Below, piece after piece: positions 24,573-32,468 of a stretch of DNA of 64,000 nt; positions within the stretch are counted from its first letter, which is position 1, and every line of letters starts with the position of its first letter. The notes beneath the pieces were generated by a model. That model did not search any database. It was not told the DNA's origin and saw only the letters and a program-made list of their open reading frames with translations. This stretch comes from DASYLJ01 sp964432595 (GTDB taxonomy: Bacteria; Desulfobacterota; Binatia; DP-6): contig CAYSOF010000002.1 of assembly GCA_964432595.1 (NCBI GenBank), forward strand, positions 124,001-188,000, in the 5' to 3' direction. A program made the position numbers and the translations under genes.

Positions 24573-27086
24573 ATGCGTGCGTCCGTCGTCCTGTCTGCTC
24601 TCCTCGCAGCCCTGATCGTGCCACCGGTCGTGCCGTCGGCCGTGCCGGCGGCGACCGGGCCCGAGTTCCCGCTCGCCTCCAGCAAGGTCCAGCTGGACGG
24701 CGGCGCGAAGCTCAACAAGCGACGCTTCACGTTCCAGGCCCGCTTCGCCGGCGACACCGCCGCGATGCAGAACCCGACGCAGGGGGGCGCCACGCTCCGC
24801 GTGGTCGGCGGCCAGGACGAGGGCGACAGCGGCCTCATCACCCTGGGGAACGGCAACTGGCGCGCCATCAAGGGCGGCAAGGGCTACGTCTACAAGGACA
24901 AGACCCAGTCGGCCGGCGGCATCAAGAGCATCGTGGTGCGCTTCTCGAAGAAGGGCGGCGGTCGCATCAAGATCGCCGGCGGCAAGAGCCGCTGGGCATA
25001 CGAGGTCACCCGCGATCAGACGCAGGTCAACGTGACCTTGCGTATCGGTGACGCGCGCTTCTGCGCCGTCTTCGCGACGGTGACCACGAAGAACGGCAAG
25101 GTCCGCGCGACGGCCAAGGACGCCCCGGCCAGCTGCCCCTGCGAGACCTATCCGACGACGTTCGCCGCCATCCAGGCGGTCATCTTCGAGCGCAACGGCT
25201 GCACGCAGCAGGCGTGCCACGGCAACGCGACGACCCCGCAGGGCGGCCTCGACCTGTCCGCGGACGTCGCCTACGAGAACCTCGTCAACGTGCTCTCGCC
25301 GGTGGGCGACCAGAAGCGCGTCCAGCCCGGCTCGCCGAAGGACAGCTTCCTCTATCGGAAGCTCGCCGACTCGACGCTCGGCTCGGACGAAGCGAAGCTG
25401 CTCAGCGTCGGCCTCGACGACGACGAGGGCGCGCCGATGCCGAGCCTCCTGCCGCCGATCTCCAAGGACGAGCTCGAGGCGCTGCGCCGCTGGATCCAGT
25501 ACGGCGCCAAGAAGGACACGATCACGCCCGACACCGAGGAGCTGCTGAACTCGTGCCTGCCTCCGCCGTCGCCGCCGAAGATCGATCCGCCGGCACCGCC
25601 CGCGGCCGGCACCGGCATCCAGTTCCACGCGCCGCCGTGGACGATCCGCGCGAAGGACGCGTCGGGCTTCAACGGCGAGGACGAGATTTGCTACTCGACC
25701 TATTACAACCTCCAGCCGCTCATCGACTCGGGCGAGATTCCCGCCGACGTCCTCGAGCCGTGCAACGAGGACTTCTGGGGCCCGGGGAAGACCTGCTTCA
25801 GCTACAAGCGGCAGGAGCTCACCCAGGACCCGAACTCGCACCACAGCATCATCCACATCTACAACGGCCAGTACGGGCACAACGATCCCGGCTGGCAGAA
25901 CCAGTGCTTCGGCGGCGCGCTCGCCGGCCAGCCCTGTGATCCCACCGTCCCCGGCGTCTGCGGCGAGGGCGGCATCTGTCACGGCAAGCCCGTGTCGTCG
26001 ATCGCCTGCATCTTCGGGTTCGGCCCGCCCGACTACCAGGGCAGCGCGACGGGCGCCGGCGATCCGGTGGCGCCGACGTTCAGCGGCTCGCAGCAGCCCT
26101 ACTTCGAGCGCGAGTACGCGACCGGCGTGTTCTCGCAGCTGCCGATCGAAGGCACGATCGTCTGGAACTCGCACGCCTTCAACGTGACGGACACGCCGAT
26201 CACGAACGAGCAGTGGCTCAACCTCTACTTCGCGCGCCAGGCCGAGCGCCTGTTCCCGCTGCGTCCGATCTTCGAGTCGGACGACATCTTCGTCCAGAAC
26301 GTCCCGGCGTTCGAGGAGCGCGAGTACTGCCGCACCGTCGTCTTCGGCAAGGGCACGCGCATCTCCGACCTGAGCTCGCACACGCACAAGCGCGGACGCA
26401 TCTTCCAGACGTGGGGCCCGGGCGTCGCGCAGACGTGCAACGGCGGCAATCCGAACTGCGATCCCGAGACGTCGACGCCGCTCGTCTTCAAGACACTCGA
26501 GTACAACGACCCGGCCCAGCGCCGCTACGACGGCGCCGAGATGGCGCTCGACGGCGACGATCCGGCGAGCCGTCGCTTCAAGTTCTGCGCCGTCTACGAC
26601 AACGGCAAGACCGATCCGTCGGATGTGAAGCGCAACTCGACGTCGCCGCCGAACTTCGTCGGCGGCAAGTGCTATGGCCCGGGCTTCGGCGGTGGCGGCG
26701 TCACCGACGAAGGCATCACCTGCTTCAACGGTCCGAATCGCGGCAAGCCGTGCCAGGGCGACGACTCGAAGTGCGACAGCGCGCCGGGCGCCGGCGACGG
26801 CATCTGCGACGCCTGCCCGCTGCGCGGCGGCGTCACGACCGAGGACGAGATGTTCATCCTGATCGGCAGCTACTACTGCGATCCCACCGTCCCCGGTGAG
26901 AGCTGCACGGGTGGCATGTGCTCGGGCGGGTCGCGCCTCTACGAGGCGTGCAACGGCGACAACGCGCAATGCCCGGGCACGTGCGGCCCCGGCCCCGATC
27001 GCCGGTGCATCGGCGGCACCCGCCTGTTGCAGAGCTGCAGCAGCGACGCCGACTGTCCGCACGCCTGCGTGCCGACGGTCAACTGA
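24573..27086 (+). CDS. Exported cytochrome c-like/copper type II (PHM-like) monooxygenase fusion, paralogue 1
   Basis: An 837-residue exported protein. Signal peptide (1-27); beta-domain (about 28-185); cytochrome-like segment with a CX4CH motif (Cys210, Cys215, His216) followed by VQPGSPKDSFLYRKL and a late Met-Pro (GAPMPSLLP). The rest matches the peptidylglycine alpha-hydroxylating monooxygenase (PHM) core at its copper ligands: HH 423-424 (SHHSIIHIY), His534 (VWNSHAFN), His603/His605 (SSHTHKRGR) and Met760 (EDEMFILIGSYY). His534 to His603 is 69 residues against 70 in PHM; other gaps are longer. A Cys-rich tail ends it. ATG at 24573 is preferred over 24555 because GGGGGGATT fits as ribosome site and matches the paralogue. 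Likely a secreted redox enzyme; substrate unknown. Confidence 0.8.
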   Translation: MRASVVLSALLAALIVPPVVPSAVPAATGPEFPLASSKVQLDGGAKLNKRRFTFQARFAGDTAAMQNPTQGGATLRVVGGQDEGDSGLITLGNGNWRAIKGGKGYVYKDKTQSAGGIKSIVVRFSKKGGGRIKIAGGKSRWAYEVTRDQTQVNVTLRIGDARFCAVFATVTTKNGKVRATAKDAPASCPCETYPTTFAAIQAVIFERNGCTQQACHGNATTPQGGLDLSADVAYENLVNVLSPVGDQKRVQPGSPKDSFLYRKLADSTLGSDEAKLLSVGLDDDEGAPMPSLLPPISKDELEALRRWIQYGAKKDTITPDTEELLNSCLPPPSPPKIDPPAPPAAGTGIQFHAPPWTIRAKDASGFNGEDEICYSTYYNLQPLIDSGEIPADVLEPCNEDFWGPGKTCFSYKRQELTQDPNSHHSIIHIYNGQYGHNDPGWQNQCFGGALAGQPCDPTVPGVCGEGGICHGKPVSSIACIFGFGPPDYQGSATGAGDPVAPTFSGSQQPYFEREYATGVFSQLPIEGTIVWNSHAFNVTDTPITNEQWLNLYFARQAERLFPLRPIFESDDIFVQNVPAFEEREYCRTVVFGKGTRISDLSSHTHKRGRIFQTWGPGVAQTCNGGNPNCDPETSTPLVFKTLEYNDPAQRRYDGAEMALDGDDPASRRFKFCAVYDNGKTDPSDVKRNSTSPPNFVGGKCYGPGFGGGGVTDEGITCFNGPNRGKPCQGDDSKCDSAPGAGDGICDACPLRGGVTTEDEMFILIGSYYCDPTVPGESCTGGMCSGGSRLYEACNGDNAQCPGTCGPGPDRRCIGGTRLLQSCSSDADCPHACVPTVN

Positions 27087-27095
27087 GCCGGACGC

Positions 27096-27121
27096 GGCCC
27101 CCCGACCTCGGTCGGGGGGCC
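27096..27121 (+). terminator. Hairpin after PHM-like gene 1
   Basis: A perfect 11-base stem (GGCCCCCCGAC, loop CTCG, GTCGGGGGGCC) nine bases after the stop. No strong T run follows. Confidence 0.6.
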
Positions 27122-27193
27122 GTGCGTTCCGACCGTTCGCACGACCTGGCGTGCCGAAAAGCGTACGGCCGCGCCGGTTGATGCATTTCGCCG

Positions 27194-27221
27194 TTGTGCG
27201 CGCCGGCGGGGCTGGGATAGC
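27194..27221 (+). promoter_or_regulatory. Candidate promoter TTGTGC-N16-GATAGC (second copy)
   Basis: TTGTGC at 27194-27199, 16 bases, GATAGC at 27216-27221. Same boxes and spacing as at 24519, with the GCATTT, CCGTTGTGCG and CCGGCGGG words conserved around them. Suggests joint control of the two paralogues. Confidence 0.5.
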
Positions 27222-27245
27222 CACCGAGCAGGGGGTTCCAACCGC

Positions 27246-29675
27246 ATGCGCGCTCCGACCATCGTCCGCATCCTCGCCCTGGCCTCGCTCGTGGCCGCCA
27301 TCGCCTCGACGGCGACGGCCGCCGAGGGCCCCGAGTATCCGCTCGGCGGCGGCAAGATCCAGCTGGCGGAGGGCTCGGCCCCGTCGAAGCGGAAGGTGAC
27401 CTTCCAGGGCCGCTGGTCCCAGCCCGTCGACACCATGCCGAACCCGGCCGTCGAGGACGCGACGCTGCGCGTGTACGGCGCGCCGCAGGAAGGCGACAGC
27501 GGCATCATCCGCCTTCCGAAGGGCAACTGGCGCGTGCTGAAGAGCGGGAAGGGGTACCGCTACTTCGACAGCACGCAGTCCGCCGGCGGCATCAAGAGCA
27601 TCGTCGTCAAGAAGGCCAAGAAGGGCGGCATGGTCAAGATCGCCGGCGGCAAGGACAGGTGGGCCTACTCGCTCGCCACGCCGCAGACGGCGGTCAACGT
27701 CACGCTCAGCATCGGCGAGGCGCGCTTCTGCGCCGTCTTCACGCAGCCGAAGTCGAAGAAGGGCAAGGTCACCGGCCGCGCGAAGCAGGCGCCGTCGACC
27801 TGTCCCTGCGAGGGCTTCGAGAGCACGTTCGACGCGATCCAGACGGTCATCTTCGAGCGCAAGGGCTGCACCAGCCTCGCGTGCCACGATTCCGTGTCCA
27901 AGCAGAACGGCCTCGACCTCCAGTCGCCCGGCGTCTACGAGCGCCTGATCAAGGTGTTCTCCGAGCAGGGGCAGATGAGCCTGGTCGAGCCCGGGTCGCC
28001 GTCGAACGACAGCTTCCTCTGGCGCAAGCTCGCCGTCGCCACGCTCGGTCCGAACGGGGTGCCGGGAGACCCGGTACCGGGAACGCCCATGCCGTCGGGC
28101 CTGCAGCCCCTGTCGGCCGACGAGCTCGAGGCGGTGCGCCTGTGGATCCAGTACGGCGCGCCGAAGACCGGCGTCGTCTCCGGCACCGAGGAGCGGCTCA
28201 ACTCGTGCCTGCCGCCGTCGAAGCCGCCGCGCATCGATCCGCCGGCGCCGCCGGCCGCGGGCGAGGGCATCCAGTTCTTCGCGCCGCCGTGGCCCATCCC
28301 GCCGAACTCCGAGGACGAGGTCTGCTATGCGACCTGGTACGACGTGACGGCGCAGGTGCCGGCCGAGTTCACGACGCCGTGCCCCGAGTACTGGGGCGGG
28401 CCGACGAAGACCTGCTTCTTCTACAACCGCAGCGAGCTCACGCAGGAGCCGAACTCGCACCACAGCATCATCCACTTCTACCGCGGCGAGTACGAGCCGA
28501 CGTACTCCGATCCCGGCGATCGCCGTCCGGGATTCCTCTTCCAGTGTCACGGCGGCGCGCAGGACGGCCAGGCGTGCGACCCGCGCATCGCCGACGTCTG
28601 CGGCGCGGGCATCGCGTGCCGCGGCAAGGTCGTCTCGTCGCTGGCCTGCCTGCGTGACTTCGGTCCGCCCGACTACGACCGCGGCGGCAACGCCGTCGCC
28701 GGCGGCGGCTCCGACAACGCGCCGTCGATCGGCGGCTCGCAGCAGCCGTTCGCGCGCGACGTCTTCCCTGCGGGCGTCTTCACCACGCTGCCGCTCCAGG
28801 GCGTGATGATCTGGAACTCGCACGCCTTCAACCTCACCGACGAGCAGACCGAGAACCAGCAGTGGTGGAACCTCTACTTCGCGAAGACCGAGGATCGTGA
28901 GTTCCAGCTCCGCGGCGTCTTCGACTCGACCGACATCTTCGTGCAGAACGTGCCGCCGTTCGAGGAGCGCGAGTACTGCCGCACGGCCACGTTCCCGCTC
29001 GGCTCGCGGCTCTTCCAGCTGAGCTCGCACAACCACCGCTTCGGCCGTCTCTTCCGCGTCTGGGGTCCAGGCGTCGCGCAGGCGTGCCGCAGCACGATCG
29101 ACGATCCGGGTGCGTGCACGGCGGAGCCGCCCCCCGCGCAGCCCATCCTCGTGACGACGCAGTACAACGACCCCGCCGTCTCGAAGGTCGACTTCGTGTT
29201 CGACGATCCGAACCCGGCGTCGCGGCGCCTCAAGTTCTGCGCGATCTACAGCAACGGCGTCGATACCGAGCATCCCGTGAAGCGCAACTCCCAGTCGCCG
29301 ACGCCGCCGTCGTTCGGCACGCTGGCGCCCGGCGGGCCGTGCTACACGCCGCCTGGACCGTTCCACCGCGACCTCGGCATCGCGTGCCTCTCGGGCGACA
29401 AGAAGGGGCAGCTCTGCGCCGGCGATCACGCGTTCTGCGGGCCGCCCGAGCAGCAGCTCTGCGACGCCTGCCCCGTGCGCGGCGGCGTGACGACGGAGGA
29501 CGAGATGTTCATTCTCCTCGGGAGCTTCTACTGCGCGCCGAACACCGAGTGCTCCGGCACGTGCGACGGTGGCCCGAAAGACGGCCAGTTCTGCAACTAC
29601 GACCAGACCTTCTGCGACAGCGCGCCGGGTGCGGGCGACGGCGTCTGCGTGCCCGCCAGCTACACCAACAACTGA
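27246..29675 (+). CDS. Exported cytochrome c-like/copper type II (PHM-like) monooxygenase fusion, paralogue 2
   Basis: An 809-residue paralogue of the previous gene with the same domain order. Signal peptide (1-26); N-terminal beta-domain containing STQSAGGIKSIVVKK; CX4CH motif (Cys208, Cys213, His214) and VEPGSPSNDSFLWRKL; then the PHM-like core: HH 405-406 (NSHHSIIHFY), His526 (IWNSHAFN), His595/His597 (SSHNHRFGR) and Met754 (EDEMFILLGSFYC). The His526-His595 gap is 69, as in paralogue 1. All six candidate copper ligands and the heme-type motif are kept while flanks have diverged, which points to selection for function. The two may act together or on related substrates. Confidence 0.8.
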   Translation: MRAPTIVRILALASLVAAIASTATAAEGPEYPLGGGKIQLAEGSAPSKRKVTFQGRWSQPVDTMPNPAVEDATLRVYGAPQEGDSGIIRLPKGNWRVLKSGKGYRYFDSTQSAGGIKSIVVKKAKKGGMVKIAGGKDRWAYSLATPQTAVNVTLSIGEARFCAVFTQPKSKKGKVTGRAKQAPSTCPCEGFESTFDAIQTVIFERKGCTSLACHDSVSKQNGLDLQSPGVYERLIKVFSEQGQMSLVEPGSPSNDSFLWRKLAVATLGPNGVPGDPVPGTPMPSGLQPLSADELEAVRLWIQYGAPKTGVVSGTEERLNSCLPPSKPPRIDPPAPPAAGEGIQFFAPPWPIPPNSEDEVCYATWYDVTAQVPAEFTTPCPEYWGGPTKTCFFYNRSELTQEPNSHHSIIHFYRGEYEPTYSDPGDRRPGFLFQCHGGAQDGQACDPRIADVCGAGIACRGKVVSSLACLRDFGPPDYDRGGNAVAGGGSDNAPSIGGSQQPFARDVFPAGVFTTLPLQGVMIWNSHAFNLTDEQTENQQWWNLYFAKTEDREFQLRGVFDSTDIFVQNVPPFEEREYCRTATFPLGSRLFQLSSHNHRFGRLFRVWGPGVAQACRSTIDDPGACTAEPPPAQPILVTTQYNDPAVSKVDFVFDDPNPASRRLKFCAIYSNGVDTEHPVKRNSQSPTPPSFGTLAPGGPCYTPPGPFHRDLGIACLSGDKKGQLCAGDHAFCGPPEQQLCDACPVRGGVTTEDEMFILLGSFYCAPNTECSGTCDGGPKDGQFCNYDQTFCDSAPGAGDGVCVPASYTNN

Positions 29676-29677
29676 CC

Positions 29678-29743
29678 GATCGCCCGCTCGGGCGATCCGC
29701 TCACGCGGGCCTCTCGACCGATGGGTCGGGAGGCCCGTTTTTT
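29678..29743 (+). terminator. Double hairpin with T tract (Rho-independent terminator)
   Basis: First hairpin at 29678-29697 (GATCGCCC with GGGCGATC). The second, 29706-29737, has a 14-base stem (one G-U pair) followed by TTTTTT at 29738-29743. A good intrinsic terminator for the paralogue pair. Confidence 0.85.
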
Positions 29744-29769
29744 CGTTGACTCCCCGCCTGCCGAATTGT

Positions 29770-29783
29770 ACTGAATGGTCAGT
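29770..29783. promoter_or_regulatory. Inverted repeat, probable TetR autoregulatory operator
   Basis: ACTGA-ATGG-TCAGT, a perfect five-base inverted repeat with a four-base spacer, immediately before or over the start of the tetR-type gene. A TTGACT box lies just upstream near 29755. TetR-family genes are commonly autoregulated from such sites. Confidence 0.55.
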
Positions 29784-29786
29784 CCA

Positions 29787-30452
29787 ATGCCGCGCGCCAC
29801 CCGCCCCGCTCGTGCCAGCCGTCCGGCCCGCCCGGCCACGCGTGCCCGCCAGGAGCGCGGCGTCCGCACCGAAGAGGCGATCATCAAGGCGACGATGCGG
29901 CTCCTCGCCGCCCGCGGCATCCAGGGCATGTCGCTCGATCTGCTTGCGGAGGAGGTCGGCGTCGCGAAGAGCTCCATCCTCTGGCACTTCGGCTCGAAGG
30001 AAGAGCTGCTGCTCCGCGTCGCCGAACGCGTCTTCGAGGAGGTCGCGCACGGACCGGTGCAGGAGATCCTCGCGCTGCCGACGTTGAACGAACGCTCGGA
30101 GGCGAGCTGGAAGTTCTTCTCCACCACGCTGCGTGAGAACCCGGAGCTCCGCCGTGTGATGCTCTACCTGATCTTCGAGAGCGTCGAAGGACGGCCGGAG
30201 CTACGCGACCGGCTGCAGCAGCTCTACCGCAAGATCCGCGACCTGTACGAGGCGGGGCTCCGCAGCGTCGTCCGCGACGCCGACCGTCGCAGCCGATACG
30301 CGATCATCACGGTCGCGGCGCTCGACGGCATCTTTCTCCAGTGGCTGCTCGATCCCGACGCGATCGACCTGGAGAGCCTGCACGGCGAGCTCCGCTCGCT
30401 CAGCGAGGGCGCGCGCCTGCTCGCGCGCACCAAGGGAGGACGTGACCAATGA
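29787..30452 (+). CDS. TetR-family transcriptional repressor
   Basis: A 221-residue regulator. After a basic, Pro/Ala/Arg-rich N-terminal arm (about 25 residues) comes the DNA-binding helix-turn-helix (IIKATMRLLAARGIQGMSLD, then LLAEEVGVAKSSILWHFGSK), followed by an all-helical ligand domain. ATG 29787 was chosen because the other candidate, 29775, lies inside the operator palindrome. Neither has a ribosome site, so the message may be leaderless. The stop overlaps the next ATG (ATGA), so it probably controls its own unit with the diiron-like and luciferase-like genes that follow. Confidence 0.88.
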   Translation: MPRATRPARASRPARPATRARQERGVRTEEAIIKATMRLLAARGIQGMSLDLLAEEVGVAKSSILWHFGSKEELLLRVAERVFEEVAHGPVQEILALPTLNERSEASWKFFSTTLRENPELRRVMLYLIFESVEGRPELRDRLQQLYRKIRDLYEAGLRSVVRDADRRSRYAIITVAALDGIFLQWLLDPDAIDLESLHGELRSLSEGARLLARTKGGRDQ

Positions 30453-31102
30453 CCGAACAGGAGAACGCAGTCGATCTCGATCTCGCGGCGTTCCGCGAGG
30501 TGGTCCGCCATCCGCAGGCGCACGCCCACATCCTCGGCCAGTATCGCGTCGGCGAGTACGCCGGCGTCGTCGCGCTGAAGCGGCTGCTCGGCGAGATGCA
30601 GCCCGAGGGCAAGCTGCACAAGGCGATGGAGATCCACTATCGCGACGAGGACCGGCATTCGCGCGTCTTCACCGACTGGATCTACCGTCTCGGCGTCGAG
30701 CCCGAGCCGCTGCCGACGGAAGTCGAGGGCTACTTCGCGAACAACCGCGAGGAGTTCCTGGCGCAGCGCCAGCTCGTCGAGCAGCTGCCGCCCGACCTGC
30801 GGCGCATCATCGTCTTCGCCGGCATCAACGCCATCGAGAAGATCGCGTTCAATCAGTTCGAGACGCACCTGCGCTGCCTCGACCGCCCCGAGGACATCGC
30901 GATGCTCGAGAGCGTGATGGCCGAGGAGAAGTTCCACTTGAGCTACGTCGAGGGGGAGCTCGAGCGGCAGATGAAGGGCGAGAACGGCGCCTTCATCACG
31001 ATGGCGCTCGACACGGCGAAGGCGCGCTTCGCCGAGTTCAGCGAAACCCGACGCCGCCAGAGCCGTGACGCGATCGAGAAGTTCATGGGGCAAGGAGCCT
31101 GA
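30449..31102 (+). CDS. Ferritin-like diiron-type protein
   Basis: A 217-residue all-helical protein with carboxylate/His motifs of a four-helix diiron site: E in GEYAGVVALKRLL, DEDRHSRVF, IEKIAFNQFE and EEKFHLSYVEGE. These pairings fit the ferritin-like superfamily (COQ7/MiaE/rubrerythrin-type hydroxylases or oxidases), but the exact family is not recognised. ATGA overlap with the TetR gene; GGGAGG ribosome site upstream. Together with the luciferase-like enzyme three bases downstream it suggests an inducible oxidative pathway. Confidence 0.78.
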   Translation: MTEQENAVDLDLAAFREVVRHPQAHAHILGQYRVGEYAGVVALKRLLGEMQPEGKLHKAMEIHYRDEDRHSRVFTDWIYRLGVEPEPLPTEVEGYFANNREEFLAQRQLVEQLPPDLRRIIVFAGINAIEKIAFNQFETHLRCLDRPEDIAMLESVMAEEKFHLSYVEGELERQMKGENGAFITMALDTAKARFAEFSETRRRQSRDAIEKFMGQGA

Positions 31103-31105
31103 GTC

Positions 31106-32377
31106 ATGAAATTCGGAATCTTCTACGAGCACCAGATCCCGCGGCCCTGGAACCCGGGCGACGAGCATCGGCTCTTCAAGGAGGCGCTCGACCAGGTCCA
31201 GCTGGCCGACGAGCTCGGCATCGACTACGCGTGGGAGGTCGAGCACCACTTCCTCGAGGAGTACTCGCACTCGTCGGCCCCGGAGGTGTTCCTCGCCGCG
31301 TGCAGCCAGCGCACGAAGAACATCCGGCTCGGGCACGGCATCACGCTGATGCCGCCGGGCTACAACCATCCGGCACGCGTGGCGGAGCGCATCGCGACGC
31401 TCGACCTCGTCAGCGACGGCCGCGTCGAGTGGGGCACCGGCGAATCGAGCTCGCGCATCGAGCTCGAGGGCTACGGCGTCGGCTACATGCAGAAGCGCGA
31501 GGCGTGGGAAGAGGCGGTCCGCGAGACGTCGCGCATGCTCGCGATGAATCCGTACCCCGGCTTCCAGGGCAAGTACTTCTCGATGCCCGAGCGCAACATC
31601 GTGCCGAAGCCGCTGCAGTCGCCGCATCCGCCGCTCTGGGTGGCGTGCTCGAACCGTGACACCATCAAGCTCGCGGCGAGGCTCGGCATCGGCGCGCTGA
31701 CGTTCGCGTTCATCGACCCGAACGACGCCAAGTACTGGGTCGACGAGTACTACGAGACGTTCAAGAACGAGTGCACGCCGATCGGCCGCGCCGTGAACCC
31801 CAACATCGCGATGGTGACGGGTTTCATGTGCCACGAGGACAGCGCGACGGCCGTCGCGCAGGGCCTCGAGGGATTCAAGTTCTTCGGCTACGCGCTCGCG
31901 CACTACTACATCACCGGCACGCACACGCCCGGCCGCACCAACATCTGGGAGGAGTTCAAGAAGGCGCCGCCGTTCCCGGCCCTCCCGACGGGCGGCATCG
32001 GCAATCCGGACGAGGTGCGCGCGAACCTCGCGAAGTTCGAGGAGGTCGGCGTCGACCAGGTGGTCTTCATCCAGCAGGGCGGCAACAACAAGCACGCCGA
32101 CATCTGCTCGTCGCTCGAGCTGTTCGCGAACAAGGTGCAGCCCGAGTTCAAGGCACGGCACGAGGCCGCGGCGAAGAAGAAGGCCGACGAGCTGGCGCCG
32201 TACATCGCGAAGGCGATGGCGAAGATCCCGCCGCTCGAGGCGCACGAGCCGCAGAAGCTCGAGTCGTATCCCGTGCTGATGCAGCGGCTCGGCGTCGACA
32301 TGACGCAGCTCCCGCAGGGCCGCACGATGGGCCCCGCCGCGACCCAGATCCAGAACGCCCTCAAGACCGGGACCTGA
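31106..32377 (+). CDS. Luciferase-like (LLM-class) flavin-dependent monooxygenase
   Basis: A 423-residue enzyme of the bacterial luciferase superfamily, FMN-dependent LuxA-like branch: MKFGIFYEHQIPRPWNPGDE at the N-terminus, WEVEHHFLEEYSHSS, NIRLGHGITLMPPGYNHPAR and DGRVEWGTGESSSRIELEGY. It carries a C-terminal extension of about 100 residues after the barrel. AAGGAGCC ribosome site upstream of ATG 31106. Third gene of the TetR-regulated unit; a hairpin follows directly. Substrate unknown. Confidence 0.88.
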   Translation: MKFGIFYEHQIPRPWNPGDEHRLFKEALDQVQLADELGIDYAWEVEHHFLEEYSHSSAPEVFLAACSQRTKNIRLGHGITLMPPGYNHPARVAERIATLDLVSDGRVEWGTGESSSRIELEGYGVGYMQKREAWEEAVRETSRMLAMNPYPGFQGKYFSMPERNIVPKPLQSPHPPLWVACSNRDTIKLAARLGIGALTFAFIDPNDAKYWVDEYYETFKNECTPIGRAVNPNIAMVTGFMCHEDSATAVAQGLEGFKFFGYALAHYYITGTHTPGRTNIWEEFKKAPPFPALPTGGIGNPDEVRANLAKFEEVGVDQVVFIQQGGNNKHADICSSLELFANKVQPEFKARHEAAAKKKADELAPYIAKAMAKIPPLEAHEPQKLESYPVLMQRLGVDMTQLPQGRTMGPAATQIQNALKTGT

Positions 32378-32387
32378 CCCCGGTCTT

Positions 32388-32430
32388 CGGACGGCTCCGC
32401 GGCGGACTCCCCCCGTCGCGGAGTCGTCCG
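32388..32430 (+). terminator. Hairpin after luciferase-like gene
   Basis: A 14-base stem (CGGACGGCTCCGCG with CGCGGAGTCGTCCG, one G-U pair) around a 15-base loop, 11 bases after the stop and before the next unit. Lacks a T tract. Confidence 0.5.
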
Positions 32431-32468
32431 ACTTGCGCTGCGAAGCTCCGGCTCGTTACACACGCCGG

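Noticed and set aside
24306..30050. 1914-codon open frame on the minus strand
   Set aside because: Antisense shadow across two PHM-like genes; the plus-strand frames have signal peptides, motifs and promoters.
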